From positions 248,001 to 312,000 of the forward strand of contig NZ_FNPX01000001.1 in the NCBI RefSeq assembly GCF_900107415.1: a stretch of 64,000 bases of DNA, read 5' to 3'. The position numbers and the translations under genes were made by a program. The first letter of the stretch is position 1. Each line of letters opens with the position of its first letter. The notes below the pieces were generated by a model, which saw only the letters and a program-made list of their open reading frames with translations, was not told the DNA's origin and did no database searches. Source of the DNA: Jannaschia faecimaris (GTDB lineage: Bacteria > Pseudomonadota > Alphaproteobacteria > Rhodobacterales > Rhodobacteraceae). This document shows positions 17,803 to 26,088 of the stretch, piece by piece.

Positions 17803-18137
17803 CGGCGCGCGCGGAAAGGGGAGGAACTGGCGTTTGACACGATGCTGACCTCCCTGCCGTTAACCTTCGTTAACACTCTATACGACAGGTTAACCCATTC
17901 AAGAAACATAAGTTCCCGACCATCTAGGAAATTGCCCCGATAGATTTGTTAACTAGGATCCGGCCTAGGTCCTTGGCACAGTGCACCCTGATCTTGATTG
18001 GCGCGCCCTGGCGGCGGCGTCCCGGTCATGGGTTTCGCGACCATCCTGGCAGACGCAGGGCAAACATTGGGGACGCCGCATGGGACATCCGCGTGCGAGG
18101 CGGAGCTGTGCAGCCCCGCCCCGGAAACGGCGAGTCC
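17803..18137. promoter_or_regulatory. Intergenic region with four GTTAAC sites
   Basis: This 335-nt gap lies upstream of the Crp-like gene. It holds GTTAAC at 17859, 17869, 17889 and 17948; the first three are 10 and 20 bp apart, that is, on one face of the helix. GTTAAC is the half-site of alphaproteobacterial CtrA, but the spacing between the first two TTAA cores is 6, not the canonical 7. No coding frame is supported here. Confidence 0.45.
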
Positions 18138-19124
18138 CTAGACCAGGGTCGCTACGCGGTCAGCTCGTTCCTGCATCCGGGAGATCCAGTCGTAGGTTTC
18201 AGCCATACCCGTGCGGAGCGGTTTGGACGGAGCCCATCCGAGCCGCTGACGGATTAGTGTGTTGTCGGAATTCCGTCCACGAACGCCCTGCTGACCCGCG
18301 ATATTGCGGACGCTGATGTTCTTACCTGAAATCCCGATGATCATCTCGGCCAGCGCGTTGATCGAGATCATCTCCGTCGATCCGATATTGACGGGCCCGG
18401 CGAAATCCGACCGCAGCAGGCGCAGAGTTCCTTCGACACATTCATCGACGTGCAGGAACGACCGCGTCTGCAGACCGTCGCCCCAAACCTCGATCGTGCC
18501 GCCGTTCGGCGTCTCGGCAACCTTGCGGCACAGGGCGGCCGGGGCCTTTTCCTTGCCACCGGTCCACGTGCCCTCGGGGCCAAAGATATTGTGGTAGCGC
18601 GCAACCCGGCACGTCATTCCGTAGTTGCGTGCATAGGCGAGGAAGAGACGCTCCGAAAACAGCTTCTCCCATCCGTATTCGCTGTCGGGGTTGGCGGGAT
18701 AGGCGCTATCTTCGGCGCAGTTCGGATTGTCCGGGTCCAGCTGGTTGTGCTCCGGATACATGCACGCCGACGAGGAGTAGAAAATTCGCCCAACGCCGTG
18801 CTCCCGGCAGGCATCGAGGACGTTCAGATTGATCATCGCCGAATTGTGCATGATGTCGGCGTCGTTCTCCCCGGTGAAGATGTACCCTGCCCCGCCCATG
18901 TCGGCCGCCAACTGATACACTTCATCGAAGCGACGATCGATCACGGAGCGCACGAGAGACTGCTCCCTCAGATCGCCGAGAACGAACCGGTCGGCCGGGC
19001 TCTTGGAAAATTCGCAGCGCTTCAGGTCGACGGCGGTAACAGTCATCCCCTCACGCTTTAGACGCTTGACGATGTGGCTGCCGATGAAGCCACCGGCGCC
19101 GAGAACGAGTGCTGTCTTGGTCAT
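18138..19124 (-). CDS. gme: GDP-mannose 3,5-epimerase-like SDR
   Basis: 328 residues with NAD loop GAGGFIG (9-15), catalytic Y150xxxK154 (EYGWEK) and two stretches that match plant GDP-mannose 3,5-epimerase closely: QLAADMGGAGYI (71-82) and WTGGKEKAPAALCRK (187-201), plus YSSSACMYPE containing C121. C121 and K193 correspond to the acid/base pair of the plant enzyme, which converts GDP-D-mannose to GDP-L-galactose or GDP-L-gulose. It would supply an L-sugar to the exopolysaccharide. ATG 19124 follows GAGGAA. It lies 49 nt after the Wzz/ExoP-like gene and is the last gene of that minus-strand operon. Confidence 0.82.
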   Translation of the reverse strand: MTKTALVLGAGGFIGSHIVKRLKREGMTVTAVDLKRCEFSKSPADRFVLGDLREQSLVRSVIDRRFDEVYQLAADMGGAGYIFTGENDADIMHNSAMINLNVLDACREHGVGRIFYSSSACMYPEHNQLDPDNPNCAEDSAYPANPDSEYGWEKLFSERLFLAYARNYGMTCRVARYHNIFGPEGTWTGGKEKAPAALCRKVAETPNGGTIEVWGDGLQTRSFLHVDECVEGTLRLLRSDFAGPVNIGSTEMISINALAEMIIGISGKNISVRNIAGQQGVRGRNSDNTLIRQRLGWAPSKPLRTGMAETYDWISRMQERADRVATLV

Positions 19125-19173
19125 GTCGTATTCCTCTGTTCAGGTTTCGATTGTGCTGTAGGATCGATCCGCG

Positions 19174-21360
19174 TCACCAGTTTTCACCGGGAACCTTCGC
19201 CGAGAAGGTCGCTGAATCGCGGAACGAGTAGAGTTTCTGCCGGCCCGGATTGACGTTGGTCAGAACGGCCAGGACCGCGACGTTGCGCGCCGTGCGCAGC
19301 CGCTCCACCGCAAGGCGAACCAGCGCGCCGCGCGTACTGCCCCAGGTCACCACCAGCAGGACGCTCTCCACGGCGGCGGCGATCTGGATGACCGACGCAT
19401 TGCTGAGAACCGGCGGACACAGAAAGATCGGTGTCAGCCCACGTGCGGCGGCATAGTCGATCAGGGGTGCGATCCGGCTGTCATCGTGCAGCGTCGGCAG
19501 ACGTCCAGCACCCCGCGGCAACAGCAGTACACCCTCGTGCGATGTCTGAATGACGAGGCTGTCCAACAGGGCCGTCGTGGCTGGCTCGCTTCGCTGCGGA
19601 CCACGCAGATAGCGAACAAGCCCGGAGTCGGGTCGAACCGTCGCCGTCTTGCCACGGTTGCGGGCGGGCCGGGTGTCAATCAGAAGAACGCCATGCCCCT
19701 CGGCGGATATATCGGCAGCCAGCAGACCGGCGAAGCGGTCCATCGAGTCCGCATTCTCGGTTGCGATGATCGCAAGACTGTCGGGGATTAATCCGTCGTT
19801 CGCCGCCTTGATCGACACGACAGACCCTCGCAACGCGTCCATCAGCCCCGGGTCAGCCTGAGGTCGATTGTGCAGTCGTGCGCGGAGCTTCGGGCGCGGC
19901 AAGGAACCGACGGGGGTCAGGCCCGGAACGTCTGACAATTGCTCAAGACTCCGGACGGTGGGGTCCATGACTTCCAGGATGCCTGCCAACGTCAGCGCCA
20001 CGATCAGCGCGGCAACAGCCGCGATGGCCAAAGTGACCTTGCGGCTGCGTCCTTCCTGCCAGATCGGTTCGGTTGCAGGGGCCAGAATTTCCACGTCGAC
20101 CGGCGGTTGCAGCAGGCGCGCTGCAAGCAAGCGGTGCCGGTCCTCCAGACTGTCGAGGACGGCGCGCTGTTCGTCGGCGCGCCGCAGAAGATCGACCAGC
20201 GTCAATTCGGCCATCGACGTTCGGGCCAAGGCGTCCTCGCTGTCGCTGAGAGTCTTCAGGAGGGTCGCTTCCCGATCACTCAGCTGTTGGAGCTGGATCG
20301 TCATCGTTTCGATCCACGTTGTCAGTTCATCACGGATCGCCGTCTCCAACTCCTCGATCCTGGCCTGCTCCACGCGAACACCCCCGAAGGCTTCGCCGTA
20401 GCTGGCCTGCATCCGCGTCAACTCCCGCTTGCGGGCCTGGAGAAGCTGGCGCATCTCGGTCAGTGCTTCGCTTTCGTCTGTGACGGCTGTGCCACCGGCG
20501 CTCAACGCCATCTCCGCGGCGGCCGCGCGCCCCGACAGTTCAAGTTGAGCGGCCCGAATTTCGCTAATCTGTTCGCTCAGCCGAGAAACATTCGCCGACA
20601 GCAGTTCAGCACCCCGCCCGACGGACACAACGCCGCTCTGCCCCTGGAATCGTTCAAGCGTGGCAACACGGCGCTCGACAACTTCCCGTTGCGCCTCGAT
20701 CTGTTGGTTAAGACTGGCCAGAACGTCGGCAATGCGCTGTTTGTGCCCGGCTTCCCGGTCGGTACGGTAAATCTCGACTATGGAATTCGGCACCGCCGCA
20801 GCCAATTTCGGATCGGGCGCCGTGAACAGCACCTCTACCATTTGGCTCTCCACACGCCGCCAAACCGACAAGCGACCATTGAAGCTGGCCAAGACACGGG
20901 CCGCGGTTTCCTCGCTGTCTGGCTCCTCCGGGGGGGCGTCATCTGCCACGAACGGCAAGGAATCAATAATTGCCCGGATTGGTCCCTTTTCATCGGCAGC
21001 AGGGTTGAACCCTGGATGATCCTGCAAGTTGAATCGGGCGATGACTTGGTCCGCGATCGCGCGGGAACGCAGACGCTCGACCTCGTTGTTGATGTCCAGC
21101 ACAGGTTCGTCCGCCCGCGGGTCGGCCACCATCACCTGTTGCAGTATGAATTGCGCCCGCGCCTGATATTTCGGGGCACTCGCAAGGACAAAGGGCAATG
21201 CAAGGATCGTCAGAACCAGGGTGACGGCGGATATGAACCAGATTCTGCGACGGATCAGCCGGAAAATCCCAGTCATGTCGATATCGGCCTCGCGAATGCG
21301 AGGAGCTTCGGGGGCCTCGAGCGAGAGGCGGGCCCGACTATCCTGAACAATGCGGTTCAT
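19174..21360 (-). CDS. Wzz/ExoP-like chain-length and co-polymerase protein with degenerate kinase domain
   Basis: 728 residues. A first membrane helix (IWFISAVTLVLTILALPFVLA, about 33-53), a long periplasmic coiled coil and a second membrane helix (VTLAIAAVAALIVALTLAGIL) define the PCP-2a/GumC-ExoP family that sets exopolysaccharide chain length. The cytoplasmic C-terminus keeps the fold of a BY-kinase (SLAIIATEN at about 525, VLLIDTRPA at about 557). The Walker A loop, normally GEGKST, is replaced by ENADSMDR, and there is no C-terminal tyrosine cluster. It therefore probably does not phosphorylate itself. The start overlaps the upstream GT4 gene by 4 nt. Confidence 0.85.
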   Translation of the reverse strand: MNRIVQDSRARLSLEAPEAPRIREADIDMTGIFRLIRRRIWFISAVTLVLTILALPFVLASAPKYQARAQFILQQVMVADPRADEPVLDINNEVERLRSRAIADQVIARFNLQDHPGFNPAADEKGPIRAIIDSLPFVADDAPPEEPDSEETAARVLASFNGRLSVWRRVESQMVEVLFTAPDPKLAAAVPNSIVEIYRTDREAGHKQRIADVLASLNQQIEAQREVVERRVATLERFQGQSGVVSVGRGAELLSANVSRLSEQISEIRAAQLELSGRAAAAEMALSAGGTAVTDESEALTEMRQLLQARKRELTRMQASYGEAFGGVRVEQARIEELETAIRDELTTWIETMTIQLQQLSDREATLLKTLSDSEDALARTSMAELTLVDLLRRADEQRAVLDSLEDRHRLLAARLLQPPVDVEILAPATEPIWQEGRSRKVTLAIAAVAALIVALTLAGILEVMDPTVRSLEQLSDVPGLTPVGSLPRPKLRARLHNRPQADPGLMDALRGSVVSIKAANDGLIPDSLAIIATENADSMDRFAGLLAADISAEGHGVLLIDTRPARNRGKTATVRPDSGLVRYLRGPQRSEPATTALLDSLVIQTSHEGVLLLPRGAGRLPTLHDDSRIAPLIDYAAARGLTPIFLCPPVLSNASVIQIAAAVESVLLVVTWGSTRGALVRLAVERLRTARNVAVLAVLTNVNPGRQKLYSFRDSATFSAKVPGENW

Positions 21361-22580
21361 GCGCTTCGACCCCGTCCTTCCGGAACAGCCAGGCGTCCGG
21401 GCCGGACTGACGCGAGGACGGCGTCAAGGCGAGACATGTAGGCCTCCATGCTAAGCGCGCGCAGGTAATACGCGCGCCCCGAGCCGGCCAGGCGGTTACG
21501 ACGCTCCGGCTGGGTCACCAGGTCGGCCAGGGCATGCGCAAGCGCGACTGGATCACCGACCGGCACGAAGGCGCAGTTCACGTCGTCCGTCAGAATTTCC
21601 TCGTGTGCACCGACCGGGGTCGTAACCACCGCCAGCCCTTGTGCCAGACCTTCAAGCACAGCCATCGCCATGCCTTCGCCGTGGGACGGCAGAACCAGGA
21701 TGTCGGAGTCGCGGCAAAGGTCGCGGGCGTCATCGGCCGAAAGCCAGCCCGGCATGGTGACACGATTTGTCAGGCCAAGTTCGGCGGCCTTGGCCCGGTA
21801 CAGGTCGACTGGCCCGTCGCCAGCCAGAACCGCGCGCCAGCGAAGGGCTTCCATGCTGGGATGTGCCAGCGCCTTTAGAAGCTCCGGCACGCCCTTTCGT
21901 TCGCCAAGCTGGCCGAGGAAGACAATTCCCACGTCCTTACCGGTATCGGGAAACGCCTTGATGGCACCCCGGATCGGGTCTGGGACGGCATTGTGCAGAA
22001 TATCCACGCGCGCCTGCGGAACCCCAAGCAGATCCACGACCGTACCGGCGTCGCGGCGACCCAGCGTGATCACCCGATCCGCCTTCTGGAACAGGTCGCG
22101 GATAAGACGTTGGTGCGACGGGGGGCGACGGCGGAAATCCTGCGCGTAGTCGAAATCGTGCAGGTGCAGGACATGCGCGCACCCCAACCGTCGGGCAAGC
22201 CACCCGAGGATCAGCTTACGCGCCGTGCTGCCCCGCCCGGCGATATGCAGATGATGGATGCGTTGCGGCGCGACAACCCGATCAACGATCATCAGTGCGG
22301 CCGCAGCCCCAAGACGAAACGGCGATGTCAGCGGCGACCAGCGCGGGCCACGTGTATCGGTAACGCGATGATCGCGCCCGTCACAAGCGCCGAGGATGTA
22401 ACCGATAAGTCGGCCGATTCCGCCGCCATGCTCCGCTCCGCCCGCAACGTAATGACGTACGCTCGGCTGACCGGCTGCTGTCGGTTGTCTGGATTTATTC
22501 GTCAACAAGACGGGCCCCGTCGTTTCAAATGCTTGGACTGAGTGTCTTGGCAGGACGGGATCGGGGCAATTCGCCTTCAC
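21357..22580 (-). CDS. GT4-family glycosyltransferase
   Basis: 407 residues with the GT-B donor-binding half well conserved: VFLGQLGERKGVPELLKAL, then LPSHGEGMAMAVLEGLAQGLAVV with the EX7E motif that contacts the nucleotide-sugar. The acceptor half contains HHLHIAGRGSTARK and LHLHDFDYAQDF. The first 35 or so residues look non-conserved, so an internal start is possible. It is predicted to add a sugar to the lipid-linked repeat unit at the cytoplasmic face. It lies 30 nt after another GT4 gene and overlaps the Wzz-like gene by 4 nt. The sugar donor cannot be determined. Confidence 0.85.
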   Translation of the reverse strand: MKANCPDPVLPRHSVQAFETTGPVLLTNKSRQPTAAGQPSVRHYVAGGAEHGGGIGRLIGYILGACDGRDHRVTDTRGPRWSPLTSPFRLGAAAALMIVDRVVAPQRIHHLHIAGRGSTARKLILGWLARRLGCAHVLHLHDFDYAQDFRRRPPSHQRLIRDLFQKADRVITLGRRDAGTVVDLLGVPQARVDILHNAVPDPIRGAIKAFPDTGKDVGIVFLGQLGERKGVPELLKALAHPSMEALRWRAVLAGDGPVDLYRAKAAELGLTNRVTMPGWLSADDARDLCRDSDILVLPSHGEGMAMAVLEGLAQGLAVVTTPVGAHEEILTDDVNCAFVPVGDPVALAHALADLVTQPERRNRLAGSGRAYYLRALSMEAYMSRLDAVLASVRPGRLAVPEGRGRSA

Positions 22581-22610
22581 GATATCGCGGTGGTCCGTTC
22601 GAATGGGGGG

Positions 22611-23708
22611 CTAGGCCGTTTGAACGATTCGGGCGTAGAGCCGCCGGGCCTCCGCGCCCACAATCGGCGGTGCGACGACCCTTTCGGCCCACTCCTGCGC
22701 CGCCTCACCACATCGGGCCCGCAGCGCGTCATCCCGTGCCATCCGCACGATGGCCGCCGCCAGCGCCCCCGGATCGTCGGGTGGAACGACCAGACCCATG
22801 TCGTTCGGCTCCACCGTGGCGCGCAGCTCGCCCACGTCCGTTACGACCACGGGTTTGCCGAATGTCGCGGCAACGGGCAGGACGCCGCTCTGCGACGCCT
22901 CACGGTACGGCAGGACCACCATGTCAGCGTCGAGGAACAGTTGCGCAACCTCGGCGTCCGGTATGAACCGGTGGCGGATGTCATACCGTGCGGACTGACC
23001 CATCATCTGCGACAGATCATGCGGGTCATCTCCGCGCCCGGCGATCACGATGGACAGGTCAGGCACATCGTCCCCGATTAACGCCTCCGCCTGCATCAGA
23101 AGGTCCAGCCCCTTGTAGGCGAAGATTCGTCCGAACATCAGCACGTTGAACTTCCCCCGAGGCCGTGGCCGCAGGCCCCGCGCGCGCGCCAACTCCGCAT
23201 AACGGGGCATCGCCGGATGCGGCAGCACATGCAGGCGGTCCGGAGGCAGAGAGAACGCCTCCAGTGCCTGCTGGCGCAGCCCTTCGCCATGAACCACGAT
23301 ATCGTCCGACTGCCGCACGATCAGGCGCGGGCTCCAAGCGGGCAAAGTGGCGGTGTCCCGGTCGCCGGGGTGCAAACGCGCATCATGCACCGTCGTGAGC
23401 AGCGGAACGGGTCGCCAGAACGGCAGGGCCGCATTCAGCCAGAGCGCCGTATTACTGAGCAGGTGAATGATGTCCGGTTCCTCGCGGCGGATGAGCCGGG
23501 TCAGCCGCCACAGGAAGGCCGGGTTGGTCAAGCTGCGGTGACGGGGCCAATCCATCAGGTGAAGGTCGATCTTTGGATCAAGGCTGTCACGCAAATCAGC
23601 GAACCGGGCGCGCGGCAGAACAAGTGTCAGGGGCCCATGCGCCGCGACACCGTTGGCAAAGGCGATGGCGTAGTCGGCGGGCTCGGACCCGATCATCAGG
23701 ACCTTCAT
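22611..23708 (-). CDS. GT4-family glycosyltransferase
   Basis: 365 residues. The N-terminus MKVLMIGSEPADYAIAFANGV and DIIHLLSNTALWLN form the acceptor domain; NVLMFGRIFAYKGLDLLMQA and the region ADMVVLPYREASQSGVLPVAATFGKP form the donor domain, with E in YREASQSG in the EX7E position. It overlaps the GT2 gene upstream by 4 nt and is co-transcribed with the export and chain-length genes. It should extend the exopolysaccharide repeat unit; donor and linkage are unknown. Confidence 0.87.
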   Translation of the reverse strand: MKVLMIGSEPADYAIAFANGVAAHGPLTLVLPRARFADLRDSLDPKIDLHLMDWPRHRSLTNPAFLWRLTRLIRREEPDIIHLLSNTALWLNAALPFWRPVPLLTTVHDARLHPGDRDTATLPAWSPRLIVRQSDDIVVHGEGLRQQALEAFSLPPDRLHVLPHPAMPRYAELARARGLRPRPRGKFNVLMFGRIFAYKGLDLLMQAEALIGDDVPDLSIVIAGRGDDPHDLSQMMGQSARYDIRHRFIPDAEVAQLFLDADMVVLPYREASQSGVLPVAATFGKPVVVTDVGELRATVEPNDMGLVVPPDDPGALAAAIVRMARDDALRARCGEAAQEWAERVVAPPIVGAEARRLYARIVQTA

Positions 23709-24628
23709 TGTGGCCTGACAGCGGTCTGCCCGAACGCGCGAAACGCATCGCGCGCACGCCTTGCGAAGTTGGGTTCAGCCCGGTCGCGCAGCCCAGCCCC
23801 CAAAAGCCGCAGACGGTCGCCACGCGATGCACCGTCATGCTTGGCCTGCGCCACCCGGTGGGCGTGATGGTCCGCAAGGTCAAGCCGCCAGGGCAGGCCG
23901 TCCCGGCACAGAAAATCGTTGGTCAGCTCGATCGTCAAACGCCAATGCGACATCCGCTTGCGCAACATGGCTGCGTCATCCTGTGCCCGGTACCACGTGT
24001 TGTCGTGAATGCGGTAGCAGCCCAGAATCTCCGGCAAGGCGACGACTTCGGCAAGGAACGGGTAAACCCCTACCAGCCAGGCATCCGCCGAGATCCGCAG
24101 GACTGGCGGGATGTCCCCCGCGCGCTGCCAGAGTGATCGGCGCACGGACACGGCCGACGTCATCGGAAATGGCCAGACCCCTCCCGTTCGCGCCATCATA
24201 GGGGCCAAGTCCCCATCACAGAGACTGCGCGGGATCGGGCGAAAGGCGGCGCTTCCATCCGAAAGCGTGGGCTGCAACCGATGATACACCAGACCCGCGG
24301 CGGGGTTGGCGGCAAACGCCGCGCCCACCGCCGACAGCTTGCCCGGCGCGAACCAGTCGTCCGCATCCAGAAAGCACAAAAGCTCCCCGGTACTGGCCTT
24401 CACGCCCGCGTTGATCGCAGCGGCCTGGCCAGCATTGCGCTGAAACACCGGTTTGATCCGGTCGCCGAAACTCTCGATCAAGTCGCGCGACGCGTCCGTG
24501 GATCCATCGTCGACCACCACGACCTGGGCCGCAACGTCGGCCTGATCCAACGCGGATTCGATGGCGCGGCTCAGGTAGGGCGCGTAATTGTAGTTATTGA
24601 TGATGACGCTGATCGAGGGGGCGGTCAT
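23705..24628 (-). CDS. GT2-family glycosyltransferase
   Basis: 307 residues from ATG 24628 (MTAPSISVIINNYNYAPYLS). The GT-A fold is shown by VVVDDGSTDASRDLI, NAGQAAAINAGV and the DxD site FLDADDWF that binds the metal and nucleotide-sugar. The frame is open for 35 more codons upstream, but the family N-terminus starts at the chosen ATG. It lies 31 nt after the export protein gene and overlaps the following GT4 gene by 4 nt. Cytoplasmic or membrane-peripheral; it probably adds one residue of the polysaccharide repeat. Confidence 0.9.
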   Translation of the reverse strand: MTAPSISVIINNYNYAPYLSRAIESALDQADVAAQVVVVDDGSTDASRDLIESFGDRIKPVFQRNAGQAAAINAGVKASTGELLCFLDADDWFAPGKLSAVGAAFAANPAAGLVYHRLQPTLSDGSAAFRPIPRSLCDGDLAPMMARTGGVWPFPMTSAVSVRRSLWQRAGDIPPVLRISADAWLVGVYPFLAEVVALPEILGCYRIHDNTWYRAQDDAAMLRKRMSHWRLTIELTNDFLCRDGLPWRLDLADHHAHRVAQAKHDGASRGDRLRLLGAGLRDRAEPNFARRARDAFRAFGQTAVRPQ

Positions 24629-24659
24629 GACGAGAAACCTTGTTTCGTTTGAACGTCCG

Positions 24660-25829
24660 TCATCCACGCGGCAGCACGAAGGACCGCAGCTCGACGATAT
24701 CGCCGGGTGCAAGCTCGGTATCGGGGGACGCACTCAGTTCCTCGGTCGTGTCGCCGGTTCGGCGATAGATGACGATCTGTCCTTCGGGCACTTCGCTGGT
24801 GTCGGTGCTGGACCGTACCTCGCTCAGGTGACCTGTCAGGATTTCAAGCTCCGCCCGAAGGGCTTCCCGTCGGCCCAGCGCTGAACGGTAGGCCTCCCGG
24901 TCGGCAACACGGGCGGCAGCAAGCGACGACTCGGTGCGATAGAGGATATCGGCAGTCGTCTGCGCCGCGCGGGCGGAGTAGGCATGGTTGTCCAGGATAT
25001 CGCGCGACAGGCGGGAACTTTCGCGTTGCAAGTCGGAAAGCTGCGGGGCCGGGACAAGACCGCGGGCGACAAGGTCGCGCATCCGCTCGACCTCGGCTTG
25101 CTGCACGTCCTGTTCGGATAACTGGAGTTCGGCTTGCTGACGCAGCACCTCCCGTTCGGTCTCAACCAGGTCGAGTGCCGTCTCGGCATGGGCCACTTCT
25201 GCGTCGCGCGTGCGCTCCAGATCATCCAGCAGGGCACGATCGACTGGTGTCAGGTCCGCTTCCGGTGGTTTTTCGGCAGGATCCTCTGCCAGCAGCGCCT
25301 GAAGACGCGCGATTTCGCTGTCGACCTGGTCCAGAGAGTAGATGGTAGCGCGCCTGCGAGACACCAGTTCGATGACCCTGCCCGGATTGACCGCGCCACT
25401 CTCGGCAGACCGGATCCGTCCCCCGGCGGAAATAAGGGCGTGCCGCACGGTAAGGCCGGGCTCAAAGGAGACTGCGCCACTGCGGGCGACGGCACCGCCG
25501 ACATAGATCGGACGGTAGACGGCCACCTCCACTAGGACAGACGGATTAAGCAGGATTTTGTTGCTGATAAGGGTCTGTTTGATGCTTTCACGAATATCGC
25601 CGAGCTGAGTTCCCGCCACATCCACTGTTCCGATAAACGGAAGGCTGATTCGACCGTCCGCATCGACACGGGCATTCCGCTCGACCTCTGGCAGGCCCAC
25701 GACACTAACGAACAGGACGTCGCCCCGCTCCACCGTCGTCTCGGCCTGCGCCGCACCGGTAATGGCGAACAACAGCGCAACAACACCGAGCGCGCGGATC
25801 CATATCGACTGACCGACAGTCCGTTTCAT
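24660..25829 (-). CDS. Polysaccharide biosynthesis/export protein, ExoF/Wza family
   Basis: 389 residues from ATG 25829. A signal peptide (hydrophobic ALGVVALLFAITGAAQA, cleavage near residue 29) leads to a polysaccharide export domain (VERGDVLFVSVVGLPEVERN, then GRISLPFIGTV) and an SLBB-like domain (VYVGGAVARSGAVSFEPGLTVRHALISAGG). A long coiled coil (about 165-330) follows, then a beta-rich end. The coiled coil is typical of ExoF-like members and is not found in E. coli Wza; it may reach the Wzz/ExoP partner. There is no lipobox cysteine. It is the first gene of the minus-strand operon that runs to the GDP-mannose epimerase. Confidence 0.88.
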   Translation of the reverse strand: MKRTVGQSIWIRALGVVALLFAITGAAQAETTVERGDVLFVSVVGLPEVERNARVDADGRISLPFIGTVDVAGTQLGDIRESIKQTLISNKILLNPSVLVEVAVYRPIYVGGAVARSGAVSFEPGLTVRHALISAGGRIRSAESGAVNPGRVIELVSRRRATIYSLDQVDSEIARLQALLAEDPAEKPPEADLTPVDRALLDDLERTRDAEVAHAETALDLVETEREVLRQQAELQLSEQDVQQAEVERMRDLVARGLVPAPQLSDLQRESSRLSRDILDNHAYSARAAQTTADILYRTESSLAAARVADREAYRSALGRREALRAELEILTGHLSEVRSSTDTSEVPEGQIVIYRRTGDTTEELSASPDTELAPGDIVELRSFVLPRG

Positions 25830-26088
25830 GGTTGAGTCGCCTCCTGTCCGGCAGGCCGAACGGCCCGTCACCATCAACGTAACGGCTCACGAGCCCGTAG
25901 CGAACGTCTCCAATGGGAGGCAGTGACGCATATGCCTACGCCTTTCGTCGTCGGCGCACCTGCAAGCGGAGGAGAAGTCCGGCCCGTCATCCTGCGGAGG
26001 TGGGGCTTCGTTCAGGCCCCCGCACAAGGCAGGGTAAAGGTCAGACCGCCCGTCGGCGGACACCACCCCCGAACCCGAAGGATCTCGT
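25830..26088. promoter_or_regulatory. Divergent promoter region of the two main exopolysaccharide units
   Basis: 259 nt between the export operon (minus) and the polymerase gene (plus). No confident -35/-10 pair or palindrome was recognised. An AAGGA site lies just before the TTG start at 26089. Confidence 0.4.
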
